64,000 nt of DNA from Thiohalomonas sp963783235 (GCA_963783235.1 CAWAMN010000001.1:930001-994000), one strand, 5' to 3'; positions 8,657-18,407 are shown, counted from the stretch's first letter. Numbers and translations: made by a program. Notes: a model not told the origin generated them from the letters alone.

Positions 8657-9849
8657 CAAAGCCTTTCGGCCAGACTCTCCTCCGAGACCGGGACCTGCTG
8701 TATCGTGCCCTCCATGCCGCCGGGCACACGCAGGCGAATGTAGTTGCCCGTCAGCCCGCTCTCTTTGCTCTCAACCAGGACATCGAAGCACCGCCCCATC
8801 TGACTCCCCACGAACCGACGGCGCAGTTGCCGTCCCAAATCGCGGATTTCCGTGGCGCGCTGTTTGCGAATATTGCCTTCCACCTGCGCCATTTCCGCTG
8901 CGGGCGTCCCCTCACGCACCGAGTACGGGAAGACGTGCAACTTGGCAAACTCCATCTCTTCTATGAACGCGAGCGTCTCGTGATGTTCGAGATCGGACTC
9001 CCCCGGAAAACCGGCGATCACGTCCGCCGCCAGTGCCGCCTCCGGTCGTACCGCCCGAGCCCTGTGGCCTATGCGCCTGGCCTCTTCCGTGCCATGGCCG
9101 CGCACCATCCGCTCCAGGACCGAGTCGGAGCCGCTCTGCAGCGACAGATGCAGATAGGCGCAGAGACGGGAGTCGGAAAAGACATCGAAAAAGCCGTCGT
9201 GAAGGTATTGGGGCCCGAGTGAGGAGAGGCGGATGCGCGGCATCTCGGTTTTTTCCAGGATTTGCTCAATCAGCGCGTGCAAACGGGCCTGTTCGGCACG
9301 ATTGGAATCCTCCGCCCCCCATGCCGCGAGGTTGATGCCGGTCAGCACGACTTCGCGAATGCCCGCCTCCTCCGCTTCGCGGATCTGGCGGACAATCTGC
9401 TCGGCGGGAAGGTTGGCGTGGCGCCCGCGAGCGATCCGGGTGATGCAGAAGCTGCAGAGGTTATCGCAGCCGGTCTGAATGGCCACGGGCAACCGGGTCC
9501 GGGAGGTCAGGGGAAACGGCAGATCGTCCAACTTCACCCCGAAGCGCTCGTAAAGCACGGTCTCATCGGTAAAGACCATCGTCTCCGGCGCCCGCTCCCG
9601 CCACTGCACCGTATCCACCCGCGGGCCGCAGCCCATCACGGCCACCTGTTCCACTTTACGGCCGGCGGCGTTCACCTCTTTGCGGGACTTGCGATCCGCC
9701 TCCGCCGTTACGGTGCAGGTGTTGACGAACACATACTCCGCTTCCGCTTCGCTGACCGGCTCATGCCCAGCGGCCTGCAAGGCAGCGGCAATCCGCGCCG
9801 AGTCGAGGGCGTTCATCTTGCAGCCGAGAGTGCGTATGTAGAACTTCAT
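8656..9849 (-). CDS. mtaB: tRNA t6A37 methylthiotransferase MtaB
   Basis: This radical-SAM methylthiotransferase adds a methylthio group to t6A37 of ANN-decoding tRNAs, giving ms2t6A. The N-terminal UPF0004 domain supplies three cluster cysteines (TLGCKMN, NTCTVT, MGCGPR). The radical-SAM motif reads TGCDNLCSFCITRIARG (about residues 146-162). A C-terminal TRAM domain ends the protein (residues about 350-390). Length 397 aa and the GCKMN motif separate MtaB from MiaB (about 440-470 aa). The start is ATG. The gene is convergent with the oxidoreductase across a hairpin-forming repeat. Confidence 0.85.
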   Translation of the reverse strand: MKFYIRTLGCKMNALDSARIAAALQAAGHEPVSEAEAEYVFVNTCTVTAEADRKSRKEVNAAGRKVEQVAVMGCGPRVDTVQWRERAPETMVFTDETVLYERFGVKLDDLPFPLTSRTRLPVAIQTGCDNLCSFCITRIARGRHANLPAEQIVRQIREAEEAGIREVVLTGINLAAWGAEDSNRAEQARLHALIEQILEKTEMPRIRLSSLGPQYLHDGFFDVFSDSRLCAYLHLSLQSGSDSVLERMVRGHGTEEARRIGHRARAVRPEAALAADVIAGFPGESDLEHHETLAFIEEMEFAKLHVFPYSVREGTPAAEMAQVEGNIRKQRATEIRDLGRQLRRRFVGSQMGRCFDVLVESKESGLTGNYIRLRVPGGMEGTIQQVPVSEESLAERL

Positions 9850-9856
9850 TTTTTTT

Positions 9857-9981
9857 AAGGAAAACCACAGAGAACACAGAGATTGATATTTCCCACAGTG
9901 GAATAGGCCAGTGCGCGTTCAGTTTGAAACCGATGAGGCAAAAGCCGCGAAAATCACCCGATGCCCTCTGTGGCTAAATCA
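9857..9981. repeat. CCACAGAG-type repeat pair between mtaB and rdgC
   Basis: Left copy aaccacagagaacacagag (9862-9880) and facing copy ccctctgtggctaaatc (about 9963-9979). It is the A/T variant of the CCACGGGG repeat with the same 9-nt period (CACAGAGNN). No gene is visible in the gap. Confidence 0.65.
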
Positions 9982-10902
9982 TCAAGCCGCAGACACGCCC
10001 GCCTCTTCGCCGCCGAACCACTCCAGGACCTGCGGCAGGAAGCGGCCGAGTTCAAGGGTCATCAGGGCGAACTGGGCATCGAAAGCGGCCGCCTGATCGT
10101 GCGCTTCGGTATCATCGAGCGCCTCCAGAACGGTATCTTCGAAGGCGAGACGTTTGATGGCCAGTTCCTCATCGATGACGCAGCTGAGACGCTCCTCGAA
10201 TTGCAGGGCGAGTTTGGTGACCCGTTTGCCGGCCTCCAGATGAACGCCCACCTCTTCGGAAAGCAGGTTCAGACCCTTGACCCGCACGACACCGCCCTGC
10301 TCGCCCGGCTCCTTGAGTTCACATTGGTCGCCCAGTTCGACGCCGGTCGGCACCGGCTCACCGGAGATCCAGGCGGTCATCACCACGGAAGGAGAGGACT
10401 GCACCCGCGGGGGTACGGCCGGCAGCGAACCCACCGACTTTCTCAGCAGGGAGACCACTTCCTCGGCCTTCTTGGCGCTGGAGGCGTCCACCACCAGCCA
10501 GCCCTCCTTCGGGACCAGGTAGGCGAAGATGTAGCTGGAGCGGGTGAAGGCCCGCGGCAGGAGGGTCTGGACAATCTCCTCTTTCAGGGACTGTTTCTCC
10601 TTGCGCCGCACCGGACGTCCCTCGGCCTCTTCGATCTCGGCCACCTTTTCGGACAGCTCGTCGGTTATCACCGAGTTTGGCAGGATCCGCTCCTCCTTGC
10701 GGGCGCAAATCAGCACCGCACCGGCGGCACCGTGGGCCAGGTTTTCACTCCCCCGACCCAGCGGAGGCACCCAGCCGAGCGTGGCCGTCTCCAGACTCCC
10801 GCAGGGCCGGAAGGCATCCTCACGGAGCCGTTCGGCCAATTCTTCAGGCGAGAGGGTAAACGGCCCGCCAAGGCGATAGAGACGCAGATTCTTGAACCAC
10901 AT
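9982..10902 (-). CDS. rdgC: Recombination-associated protein RdgC
   Basis: RdgC is a nucleoid-associated ring-shaped dimer that coats duplex DNA and limits RecA activity in beta- and gammaproteobacteria. The protein begins MWFKNLRLYRLGGPF as in known RdgC and has the family segments FRPCGSLETATLGWVPPLG, ILPNSVITDEL and YLVPKEGWLVVDASS. It is 306 aa, the normal length, and complete. It lies alone, just downstream of the gsp operon on the same strand. Confidence 0.92.
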   Translation of the reverse strand: MWFKNLRLYRLGGPFTLSPEELAERLREDAFRPCGSLETATLGWVPPLGRGSENLAHGAAGAVLICARKEERILPNSVITDELSEKVAEIEEAEGRPVRRKEKQSLKEEIVQTLLPRAFTRSSYIFAYLVPKEGWLVVDASSAKKAEEVVSLLRKSVGSLPAVPPRVQSSPSVVMTAWISGEPVPTGVELGDQCELKEPGEQGGVVRVKGLNLLSEEVGVHLEAGKRVTKLALQFEERLSCVIDEELAIKRLAFEDTVLEALDDTEAHDQAAAFDAQFALMTLELGRFLPQVLEWFGGEEAGVSAA

Positions 10903-11033
10903 AACGGCCTCCCGGAAAAAGGTGGCACATTATCCACGAATCGCGGGGTCGGTTCTATCGAGTCGGGTCAAACGACGCTTGGCATAGGGCTCGTGAGGTG
11001 TCACCCGGCACACGAGCCTCTTCACCCTCACCT

Positions 11034-11597
11034 CTACTGCTCTTCGAAGTCGGGCGGTTCGATGCCCGGACCGCTGAGCGCGATGGGCCCGAAGGGGCCC
11101 CCTTCCAGGTGATAAGGCGTACCCTCTTCATCCAACTCTCCGAAGCGGTCCGCCGGGCCCAGTTCCATTTCAAAGGGGGTTCGGTCACCGCTGGAGGCGA
11201 AGATCAGGTGAGGTTTGAGCTCTTCCGGGTCCTCTTCGACCGCGACCGGCAGGCCTTCCACCCGCAGTTCAACGGCCACCCCCTCCGGCAGTTTTCGGGC
11301 GCGCAGCAGCCGGTCACCCTCCACCGGCTGCCACTGCTCTTCACCGAGAGTCAGGAAACGGTAACCCTCCGGCGTGAGCAGCAGTCCCAATTGGCTCGCG
11401 TTGAGGATCGCCTCGTCGCCGCTCAGCTGTATCAAGGCGGCCAGTCTGCGCGCCTCGGTCTCAATCCGCTCACCGCGGCCTGCATCGCCGATGGAGAGCG
11501 TGGCGAAGCCGATGATGACGCCGATGATGACCAGCACCACCATCAGCTCCAGAAGGGTAAAACCGCTGTTACGACAACGCCGTTCAACCAGGGACAT
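11034..11597 (-). CDS. gspH: Type II secretion minor pseudopilin GspH
   Basis: The N-terminus has the prepilin peptidase motif GFTLLELMVVLVIIGVIIGF, with cleavage after Gly, followed by an acidic periplasmic domain of about 150 residues typical of GspH. It lies downstream of gspG and is the last recognisable gsp gene in the cluster. GspI, J, K, L and M are absent here, so the pseudopilus tip and the inner-membrane platform partners must be encoded elsewhere or be missing. Confidence 0.8.
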   Translation of the reverse strand: MSLVERRCRNSGFTLLELMVVLVIIGVIIGFATLSIGDAGRGERIETEARRLAALIQLSGDEAILNASQLGLLLTPEGYRFLTLGEEQWQPVEGDRLLRARKLPEGVAVELRVEGLPVAVEEDPEELKPHLIFASSGDRTPFEMELGPADRFGELDEEGTPYHLEGGPFGPIALSGPGIEPPDFEEQ

Positions 11598-11672
11598 GCC
11601 GGAGTCCTTGCCGCATACGGCTGCTCTCGACGCGCTTGGGCGACGTCGATCGCAGATGGGCCCGACAGAGAA

Positions 11673-12125
11673 TTACTCGAGGCTCCAATTGCCGACGTCG
11701 GAGTCGATCCCTTCACCGCCTTCACGCTCATCGGCGCCGAAGGTGTAGATATCGATATCGCCGTGGCTGCCCGGACTGAGATAGCGATAATCGTTGCCCC
11801 AGGGGTCCTTCGGAAGACGGTCCATATAGCCGCCGCTCTTCCAGTTGCGCGGTTCCGGGGAGCCCGCGGGCTTGCTGACCAGTGCTTCGAGCCCCTGATC
11901 GGTACTCGGGTAGCGGTAGTTGTCCAGCTTGTAGAGGTTCAGGGCACTCTCCAGAGCCCGGATATCCTGTTTGGCCTTGGTGATTCGGGCGGCATCGGGG
12001 CGGTCCATGACCTTGGGCACGACAATGGCGGCAAGGATGCCGAGGATCACAACCACGACCATCACCTCGATGAGCGTAAAGCCGCGCTGGAGGTTTCGGC
12101 CAAAGCGATGCTGTTCAATCTTCAT
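11673..12125 (-). CDS. gspG: Type II secretion major pseudopilin GspG
   Basis: A 150-aa major pseudopilin. The prepilin cleavage motif is RGFTLIEVMVVVVILGILAA. The C-terminal GspG pattern is clear: YKLDNYRYPSTDQGLEALV, then WGNDYRYLSPGSHGDIDIYT, the region that binds calcium in this family. The gene is intact, lies 76 nt upstream of gspH and is separated from gspF by a gap with repeats. Confidence 0.93.
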   Translation of the reverse strand: MKIEQHRFGRNLQRGFTLIEVMVVVVILGILAAIVVPKVMDRPDAARITKAKQDIRALESALNLYKLDNYRYPSTDQGLEALVSKPAGSPEPRNWKSGGYMDRLPKDPWGNDYRYLSPGSHGDIDIYTFGADEREGGEGIDSDVGNWSLE

Positions 12126-12254
12126 ATTCCTTCCTTTCTCCTAAAAACTTCACTAACCGCAAAGGGGCAAACGGGCGAATCAACAGGTCCTGCCGGAGCA
12201 GGAGGGTCGCCCTCGCCACGAATACTTCGTTCATTCGCCCCGGGGGCGGGGCTC
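12126..12254. repeat. Intergenic repeats between gspF and gspG
   Basis: The 129-nt gap carries a CCGCAAAG-type unit (aaccgcaaaggggcaaacgg, 12155-12174) and a REP-like unit near 12182-12253 (caggtcctgccggagcagg and cgggggcggggctcctac). The latter ends in the GCTCCTAC half of the GTAGGAGC repeat found at 25219 and 56424. No gene is visible. Confidence 0.55.
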
Positions 12255-13469
12255 CTACATGACCAGCTGGTTCAGCTCCAGAATCGGAACCAGAATCGCC
12301 AGCACGATAATCAAAACTACGCCCCCCATCGCCAACAACAGGGCCGGCTCGAACACCCCCATCAGTACCGCGATGAGCGTCTCCATTTCCCGCTCCTGAT
12401 TGTCCGCTGCACGCTCAAGCATCTCTTCGAGCCGTCCCCCCGCCTCGCCACTGGCGATCAGATGCAGGGTCAGGGGCGGAAACAGACCGCTGCGCTCCAG
12501 CGCCCGGCTGATACTGCTGCCCTCCCGCACCCGCTCCGAGGCCTCCTCGACGGCCGAGCGCATGGGCATATTCGACAGGACCTGGGCCGAAATCCGCATT
12601 CCTTCCAGTACCGGGACACCGCTGGCGGCAAGGATACTGAAGGTGCGCGCGAATCGGCCGGTGTTCAACCCCCGCACCAAGCGATGGGACAGCGGGGCAC
12701 GCAAGAGAAAACGATGGAAACGGTGGCGAAATGACGGTCGCTTGAGAAGCCGCCAGAATGCAAACCCGGACAGGCCGCCCATCAGAAGCAGCAGTAGACC
12801 GTTTTCGATCATGAAGTCGCTGACCGCGATCAGGGCGGTGGTCAGCCAGGGGAGCTCGCGACCCACGTTTTCAAACACCTGCACTACCTGGGGAACGACA
12901 TAGGTCAACAGCAATACAACCACCCCCATCGCCACACACGTCAGCAGGGTCGGGTACAGCAGTGCCAGCGTCATCTTCTGACGCATCTGCTGACGTCGCT
13001 CGGTGTAATCGGCCAGCCGCTCCAGTACCACGTCCAGGTGCCCCGACTGTTCGCCGGCGGCAACCGTCGCGCGATAGAGCTCCGGAAAGACCGAGGGAAA
13101 GTCGCCCAAGCCATCGGCTAGCGAATGTCCTTCAAGGACCCGCGAGCGAACCCCCAGCATGAGACTCTTGAGGCGCGGCTTTTCCGTCTGCTCGCCAACC
13201 GTCGTCAAAGCCTCTTCAAGCGGCAGCCCCGAACGTACCAGGGTGGCGAGCTGACGGGTCACAACGGCCAAATCGGTGGCGCTGACGCCGCCCCGCAGAG
13301 TCCGTCCGCGCCGCTTCTTACCCTCCCGCCGGACCACCTCCTCGAGGTTCAGCGGGATCAGCCCCCGCTCGCGCAGCAGCTGGCGCACCTGGCGGGCGGT
13401 GTCGCCCTCCAGCACCCCCTTGCGCTGCCGGCCGGCCGCATCCAGAGCGGTGTATTCGTAAGCTCCCAT
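12255..13469 (-). CDS. gspF: Type II secretion inner-membrane protein GspF
   Basis: Polytopic platform protein of the type II secretion system. Starting at 13469 gives MGAYEYTALDAAGRQRKG, the standard GspF N-terminus, and 404 aa; the open frame to 13610 runs through a repeat and should not be used. Two T2SSF domains are visible: LVRSGLPLEEALTTV with YRATVAAGEQSGHLD, and FSILAASGVPVLEGMRISA with LIASGEAGGRLEEML. Each is followed by hydrophobic membrane segments. Confidence 0.92.
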   Translation of the reverse strand: MGAYEYTALDAAGRQRKGVLEGDTARQVRQLLRERGLIPLNLEEVVRREGKKRRGRTLRGGVSATDLAVVTRQLATLVRSGLPLEEALTTVGEQTEKPRLKSLMLGVRSRVLEGHSLADGLGDFPSVFPELYRATVAAGEQSGHLDVVLERLADYTERRQQMRQKMTLALLYPTLLTCVAMGVVVLLLTYVVPQVVQVFENVGRELPWLTTALIAVSDFMIENGLLLLLMGGLSGFAFWRLLKRPSFRHRFHRFLLRAPLSHRLVRGLNTGRFARTFSILAASGVPVLEGMRISAQVLSNMPMRSAVEEASERVREGSSISRALERSGLFPPLTLHLIASGEAGGRLEEMLERAADNQEREMETLIAVLMGVFEPALLLAMGGVVLIIVLAILVPILELNQLVM

Positions 13470-13643
13470 GTCAGAAACGAGATACGAGTTGCGAGATGCG
13501 ATAAGGCGCGCCCACCGCGTAGGCCCCGGCAAACTTCCCGGCACCAGGGGATCGGACAGAGCCAACAGGCGAGGACGTTCGCAGACCTCGAACGTCGGAT
13601 ATCGCGGCATTCGTCCTCGTATCTCGCATCTCGTATCTCAAAC
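13470..13643. repeat. Inverted GAGATACGAG repeats between gspE and gspF
   Basis: The gap has cgagatacgagttgcgagatgcg near 13478-13500 and the facing copy ctcgtatctcgcatctcgtatctc near 13616-13639. The repeat unit has internal periodicity (CGAGATACGAGATGCGAG). It could form a hairpin within the gsp transcript. No coding sequence is evident. Confidence 0.6.
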
Positions 13644-15170
13644 CTATTTTTCGTAGGTGACCCGCAGCACCTCTTCCAGGGCGGTGTCACCGGCGAGAAC
13701 CCGGCGCATGCCGTCCTCGCGTATGGCCGGTGTATGCCTGCGCGCAGTGGTCTCCAGCTCGTGCTCGCCCGCACCGTCGTGGATCATGGAGCGCATGCTA
13801 TCGTCCAGAATCACCAGCTCATAGATACCGGTTCGGCCTCGGTAACCGGTCTCGTTGCAGGCCGGACAGCCGACCGGTGAATAGAGAATCGGCGAATCAC
13901 CTTCACTGCACCCCAGCAGTCGGGCCTCGGCGGCATCGGCCTGATAGCCACGTTTGCACTCGGGGCACAGTGTACGCACCAGCCGCTGAGAGAGGACCCC
14001 CAGGAGACTGGAAGAGAGCAGAAACGGCTCCACCCCCATATCCCGCAAACGGGTCACGGCACCCACGGCGGTATTGGTGTGCAGGGTCGAAAGCACCAGA
14101 TGCCCGGTCAGGGAGGCCTGCACGGCGATCTGTACGGTCTCCAGGTCGCGGATCTCGCCGACCATCACCACGTCCGGGTCCTGGCGGAGAATGGCTCTCA
14201 GACCGCGCGCGAAGGTCATGTCGACCTTGCTGTTGACCTGGGTCTGGCCGATCCCCTCCAGGTAGTATTCGATGGGGTCCTCGACCGTCATGATATTGCG
14301 GCTCTTGTCATTCAGCCGGGTGAGCGCCGCATAGAGGGTGGTGGTCTTACCCGAACCGGTCGGGCCCGTGACCAGCAGAATGCCGTGGGGCTGGTGAATG
14401 AGGTGATCCACCTCGCGCATCACTTCCGGGTCCATGCCCAGATGCGCCAGGTCCAGGCGCCCCGCCTGCTTATCGAGCAGGCGCAGCACGACCCGCTCGC
14501 CGTGGCCGGAGGGCAGTGTCGAGACGCGTACGTCGACGGGACGACCGGCTATGCGCAGGGAAATGCGGCCATCCTGGGGCAGGCGCTTTTCGGCGATGTC
14601 CAGTTTGGCCATGACCTTAATGCGCGAGACCAGCAGCGGGGCCATCTTGCGCTGGGGCCGCAGCACCTCGCGAAGCACGCCATCGACCCGGAAGCGCACG
14701 GCCAGGTGCTGCTCGAAGGGTTCGATATGGATATCGGAGGCGCCCTCCCGAATGGCCTCGGTCAGCAGGGCGTTGATGAGCCGGATGATGGGAGCATCGT
14801 CCTCGCTCTCCATCAGATCCTCCGGCTCCGGGAGGCTCTGGGCCAGATGCTTGAGATCGAGTTCATCGCCCAATTCCCCCATCGCCTGCATGGCGTCGTT
14901 GGGGCCTTTCTCGTAGGTGTGTTGCAGGAGTGACTCGAAATCCTCCGCGGCCACCTTCTCCCAGCTCACGGGACGGCCGAGAAAGCGCCGAACCTCCGCC
15001 ATCGCCTGCAGGTCAAGGCCCGGGCGGTAAAGCACCTTCAGGCCGGTGTCGCCCTCTTCCACCACCACCACGCCGAACCGCTTGGCAAAGGCGAACGGCA
15101 GTCTACCGGAACCGCGCTCCTCGGGCGCCGGTTCCTGGAGCTCCCGCATGACTTGTTCAGGTGTTGCCAT
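13644..15170 (-). CDS. gspE: Type II secretion ATPase GspE
   Basis: Cytoplasmic hexameric ATPase that powers pseudopilus assembly. Walker A is GILLVTGPTGSGKTTTLYAAL, followed by the Asp box (IMTVEDPIEYYLEGIGQ), Walker B (DPDVVMVGEIRD) and the His box (TGHLVLSTLHTN). The CM zinc motif is present as LCPECKRGY followed by GCPACNETGY. ATG at 15170 gives MATPEQVMRELQEP and a standard 508-aa protein; a GTG at 15248 in the same frame, just after the gspD stop, would add 26 residues. The gene follows gspD. Confidence 0.92.
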   Translation of the reverse strand: MATPEQVMRELQEPAPEERGSGRLPFAFAKRFGVVVVEEGDTGLKVLYRPGLDLQAMAEVRRFLGRPVSWEKVAAEDFESLLQHTYEKGPNDAMQAMGELGDELDLKHLAQSLPEPEDLMESEDDAPIIRLINALLTEAIREGASDIHIEPFEQHLAVRFRVDGVLREVLRPQRKMAPLLVSRIKVMAKLDIAEKRLPQDGRISLRIAGRPVDVRVSTLPSGHGERVVLRLLDKQAGRLDLAHLGMDPEVMREVDHLIHQPHGILLVTGPTGSGKTTTLYAALTRLNDKSRNIMTVEDPIEYYLEGIGQTQVNSKVDMTFARGLRAILRQDPDVVMVGEIRDLETVQIAVQASLTGHLVLSTLHTNTAVGAVTRLRDMGVEPFLLSSSLLGVLSQRLVRTLCPECKRGYQADAAEARLLGCSEGDSPILYSPVGCPACNETGYRGRTGIYELVILDDSMRSMIHDGAGEHELETTARRHTPAIREDGMRRVLAGDTALEEVLRVTYEK

Positions 15171-15255
15171 CAGCCTGACCCGAAGAGTTCCTGAGTTGGC
15201 GTAACGGACGCGCAGGGCGTCGGCGAAGGCGTGAGCAATGTCTGACACATCGGGG

Positions 15256-17256
15256 CTAGAAGTCCTCCTCGGGAGGCCGCGCGCCACGACCCTCTTTCCA
15301 GACTTCGAAGGGCGGCGGGAGTTCCAGCAAATCCTCGTATTCGGGCAGCAACGGGGAGACCTCATCCTCCATCAGCGCTACGCCGCCCTCACGGACCTCC
15401 AGCTGCCGATTGCGCATGTAGGTGTACTTGGCATTGGCAACGGCCGCATTCTGCTCCTTGTTGCGCAGTATGATCGGCCTCAGGAATATCATAAGGTTAC
15501 GCTTGACTTTGGAAGTGGTTCGATACTTGAACAGCCAGCCCAATCCGGGAATGTCCCCCAGCCCCGGCACCTTGTTTTCCCCCTCGTCCAGCTGTTCATC
15601 AATCAGTCCGCCAAGGGCCACCACCTGCCCGTCATCCACCATCACTGTGGTCTTCAACGAGCGCTTGTCGGTAATCAGATCCGCCGCCCCGGTGGCGCTG
15701 GGCGAAACGCTGGAGACCTCCTGCAAGAGCTCCAGTTTGACCGCATTGCCTTCGTTGATCTGCGGCTTCACGCTCAATGTCAGGCCCACATCCTCGCGCT
15801 GAATGGTTTGAAACGGGTTGGTTGGCGTACTGCCCGTCCCGCCCGGCGCGGTATAGGAGCCGGTGACAAAGGGCACGTTCTGGCCCACGACGATTTCGGC
15901 CTCCTCATTGTCGAGGGTAACGAGGGTCGGGGTGGAGAGAATGTTGGCGTCGGTCGTGGACGTTATCGCATGCAGTAGCGCCCCTCCGCGAGCACCGTCC
16001 GACGCCGTATCCCCGACCGCTGCCAACAGGCCCGGAGGGGTGGCAATCCCGCCGCCGGCTACGGTCTGAGCGACACTGCCCAGCGAGGCCTGCCCGGCGG
16101 TGGGGAAATTGACGATGCCCACAGGACCGTTCTCCGGCGAGCCGTCGTAAGCCCACTGGATTCCAAGCCGCTCCTGGTCATCCGTGCGAATCTCGGCGAT
16201 AACCGCTTCCACATAGACCTGCGCCCGTCGGACATCCAGCCTGGCGATCACCGATTTCAATGATCGCATGACGTCGGGCGTCGCATTGATCACGATCGCG
16301 TTCGTCGCTTCATGAGGCTGAATGGTGACTTCCTGTTGGCCGGCCCCCTGGGCTTCAGCGCCTGTTTTACCGATCGTGGCGCTAATGCCTTCCAGGACAG
16401 TCGCCACTTCGGCCGCGTTGGCATAACGCAGGTAGATCACCTCCGTATTTCCGCCGGCGTCCATCGGCGTATCCAGGTGGCCGATGATCGCCCGCAGCTG
16501 CAGCCGGTTGGCCCCTCCGGAGATAATGATGCTGTTGGTCCGCTCGTCCGCCACGAAGTTGGCCGTTTCGCCCGCCTGCCTACCGGCCCCCTGCGCAAGC
16601 GAGTTCAGCACCCGCACCACCTCGCTTGCCGAGGCGTGCTCAAGCCGAATCACCTCCAGTTCGCCCTCACTCGATCGATCCACCCGGTCGATGATCTCCA
16701 CCAGGCGCTTCAGATTCGCGGCACCGGCGGAGGCGACCAGGACATTGGCCGAGGGCATGGCCGCCAAGTGCCCCTGTTGCGGCAACAGCGGCCGAAGGAT
16801 AGGTACCAGCTGGGCTGCCGCCACATTCTCCACCTTGATGACCCGGGTGACGTACTGATCCCCGGTACCGGGCTGTTTGGGCGTCACGGTGGGAATGGCG
16901 TCCTGCTTGGCGTTGACTTCCGGCACGATTTTGATCGCTTCCCCCGCGGGCACTGCCGCGAAACCGTGCACGCTCAGAACGGATAGGAAGACGTTGTAGA
17001 TCTCCTGGGCATTCATCGGCTCCGAGGAGATCACTGTCACCTTTCCCTTTACCCGAGGGTCGACGATGAAATTCTTGCCGGTCATCTTCGACACTGTGGC
17101 GATGACCGAACCGATATCCGCATCCTTGAGATTCAGAGTGAGTTGCTCGGCCCGTGCGGGCGAGGCGCTCAACAGAACGGCCGTCAGCAGGCCCGAAAAG
17201 GCCCAGAGTCTCACCCTGCGGCGCCCAGGCGCCGCAGCAAAATTCCAAAATCGCAT
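15256..17256 (-). CDS. gspD: Type II secretion secretin GspD
   Basis: A 666-aa outer-membrane secretin. It has a Sec signal peptide ending SASPARA, then N0-N3 domains (LTLNLKDADIGSVIATVSKM; three N-domain repeats with LRYANAAEVATVLEGI) and the secretin core with VPFVTGSYT and VGLTLSVKPQINEGN. The core ends KVPGLGDIPGLGWLFKYR and NLMIFLRPIIL. The gene is intact, lies 40 nt after gspC and is followed directly by gspE. Confidence 0.93.
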   Translation of the reverse strand: MRFWNFAAAPGRRRVRLWAFSGLLTAVLLSASPARAEQLTLNLKDADIGSVIATVSKMTGKNFIVDPRVKGKVTVISSEPMNAQEIYNVFLSVLSVHGFAAVPAGEAIKIVPEVNAKQDAIPTVTPKQPGTGDQYVTRVIKVENVAAAQLVPILRPLLPQQGHLAAMPSANVLVASAGAANLKRLVEIIDRVDRSSEGELEVIRLEHASASEVVRVLNSLAQGAGRQAGETANFVADERTNSIIISGGANRLQLRAIIGHLDTPMDAGGNTEVIYLRYANAAEVATVLEGISATIGKTGAEAQGAGQQEVTIQPHEATNAIVINATPDVMRSLKSVIARLDVRRAQVYVEAVIAEIRTDDQERLGIQWAYDGSPENGPVGIVNFPTAGQASLGSVAQTVAGGGIATPPGLLAAVGDTASDGARGGALLHAITSTTDANILSTPTLVTLDNEEAEIVVGQNVPFVTGSYTAPGGTGSTPTNPFQTIQREDVGLTLSVKPQINEGNAVKLELLQEVSSVSPSATGAADLITDKRSLKTTVMVDDGQVVALGGLIDEQLDEGENKVPGLGDIPGLGWLFKYRTTSKVKRNLMIFLRPIILRNKEQNAAVANAKYTYMRNRQLEVREGGVALMEDEVSPLLPEYEDLLELPPPFEVWKEGRGARPPEEDF

Positions 17257-17296
17257 TCTGTCTTCTTCTTGTTGGTTAATCCGTTGAGGGCGATGC

Positions 17297-18157
17297 TCAA
17301 TGGACGCTCAGCACAATCTGCTGCTGCATGCCCCCTCGTTCTACCACCAGATTCAGCTGCGCGGCGGAAGTCAACTGCTTGAAGACGTCACGGGCACGCG
17401 CAGGATCATCGAGACCCACACCGTTAACCCGGGTCACCACATCGCCGGGCATCAGCCCCGCCTTGCGAAACAGTTCCCGGTCCCTGCCGGGGTTTACCCG
17501 ATAGCCTTTCAGCTGCCCATTTTCGCTAACCGGCTGCATTCGTACCAAATCAAAGGCATTGGTCGGGTTACTCAGGATCTTTTCGCGATAGCCGCGCAAC
17601 TCCGGCACTTGCCGAACCTGGGGCTCCGCCCCTGACGCCCCCCCGGGTGCACTATCCAGCGAAATACCGGACTGGGAGGCCTGCGGCAGCTTCAGGGTTT
17701 CGAACCGCCCTCCCCGAGCGAGGATTACCCGGTCGGCGTGCACCTCTTTTAACTGCGCTCCGCCCGGCAACCGATCACCGCTGAAGTAGAACTCTTCACT
17801 TCCCCGGGGATCGGCAACGATCGCTGCCCCCTCATCGGGCCTTTCAGCGGCAAAGACACCGTGCAGGGTAAGGTTCAGACGTGTTTCCGGCGCATCGATG
17901 GGGGCCGCCGCCTGCGTGGGTTTGCTGGCCGGCAGACCGAACAGGTGCAGATTGGCAATCTCCTCCAGGCCGGTCTGCTCAGGGGAGGCCGCTGGGGACA
18001 CTCCGCTCGCCACCGACGGCGCGTCCGGCAGTTCCGGGTCGGGAATGAGGCGCCACGTGCCCTGGGCCAAGACATAGGCCAACAGGACCACGAGTGCGCC
18101 GGTGACCCAGGGGATCAATCGCTCCTGGGACGGCAATTTAACGGCAAACGATGCCAC
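17297..18157 (-). CDS. gspC: Type II secretion inner-membrane protein GspC
   Basis: A 286-aa bitopic protein that links the secretin to the inner-membrane platform. It has a cytoplasmic N-terminus, one membrane helix (WVTGALVVLLAYVLAQG, residues 18-34), an HR domain (LNLTLHGVFAAERPDEGAAIV) and a C-terminal PDZ-like domain (YRVNPGRDRELFRKAGLMPGDVVTRVNGV). It is the first gene of the gsp operon. The 250-nt region upstream, shared with the divergent regulator gene, must hold the operon promoter. Confidence 0.88.
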   Translation of the reverse strand: MASFAVKLPSQERLIPWVTGALVVLLAYVLAQGTWRLIPDPELPDAPSVASGVSPAASPEQTGLEEIANLHLFGLPASKPTQAAAPIDAPETRLNLTLHGVFAAERPDEGAAIVADPRGSEEFYFSGDRLPGGAQLKEVHADRVILARGGRFETLKLPQASQSGISLDSAPGGASGAEPQVRQVPELRGYREKILSNPTNAFDLVRMQPVSENGQLKGYRVNPGRDRELFRKAGLMPGDVVTRVNGVGLDDPARARDVFKQLTSAAQLNLVVERGGMQQQIVLSVH

Positions 18158-18407
18158 GTTTTAAACCCCGCTGAAATGCACCTGCGTAGGCACTCCCTGG
18201 ATTGGATACTCCATCGGTCGATTATATCCGTAGAGGGGTTCCCGGTAGTTCCCGGTCGGGATATCCCCCACTATTTCAACCTTAGCCAAGAAGTGTACGC
18301 AACCCGCTCAATGAATTCATGTAACCGGTGATCTATGCTTTGCTGTACGTCTGCGGACGAACTGGTATCAAAGGCAAGGAACGCCATGAACCACACAAGG
18401 GAGCTGT
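18158..18407. promoter_or_regulatory. Divergent promoter region gspC / NarL-type regulator
   Basis: This 250-nt gap separates two divergent transcription units, so both start sites must lie here. I see no strong sigma-70 pair or palindrome that I would defend. The last bases before the regulator gene are acacaagggagctgtATG, with AAGGGAG as ribosome binding site. Confidence 0.4.
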
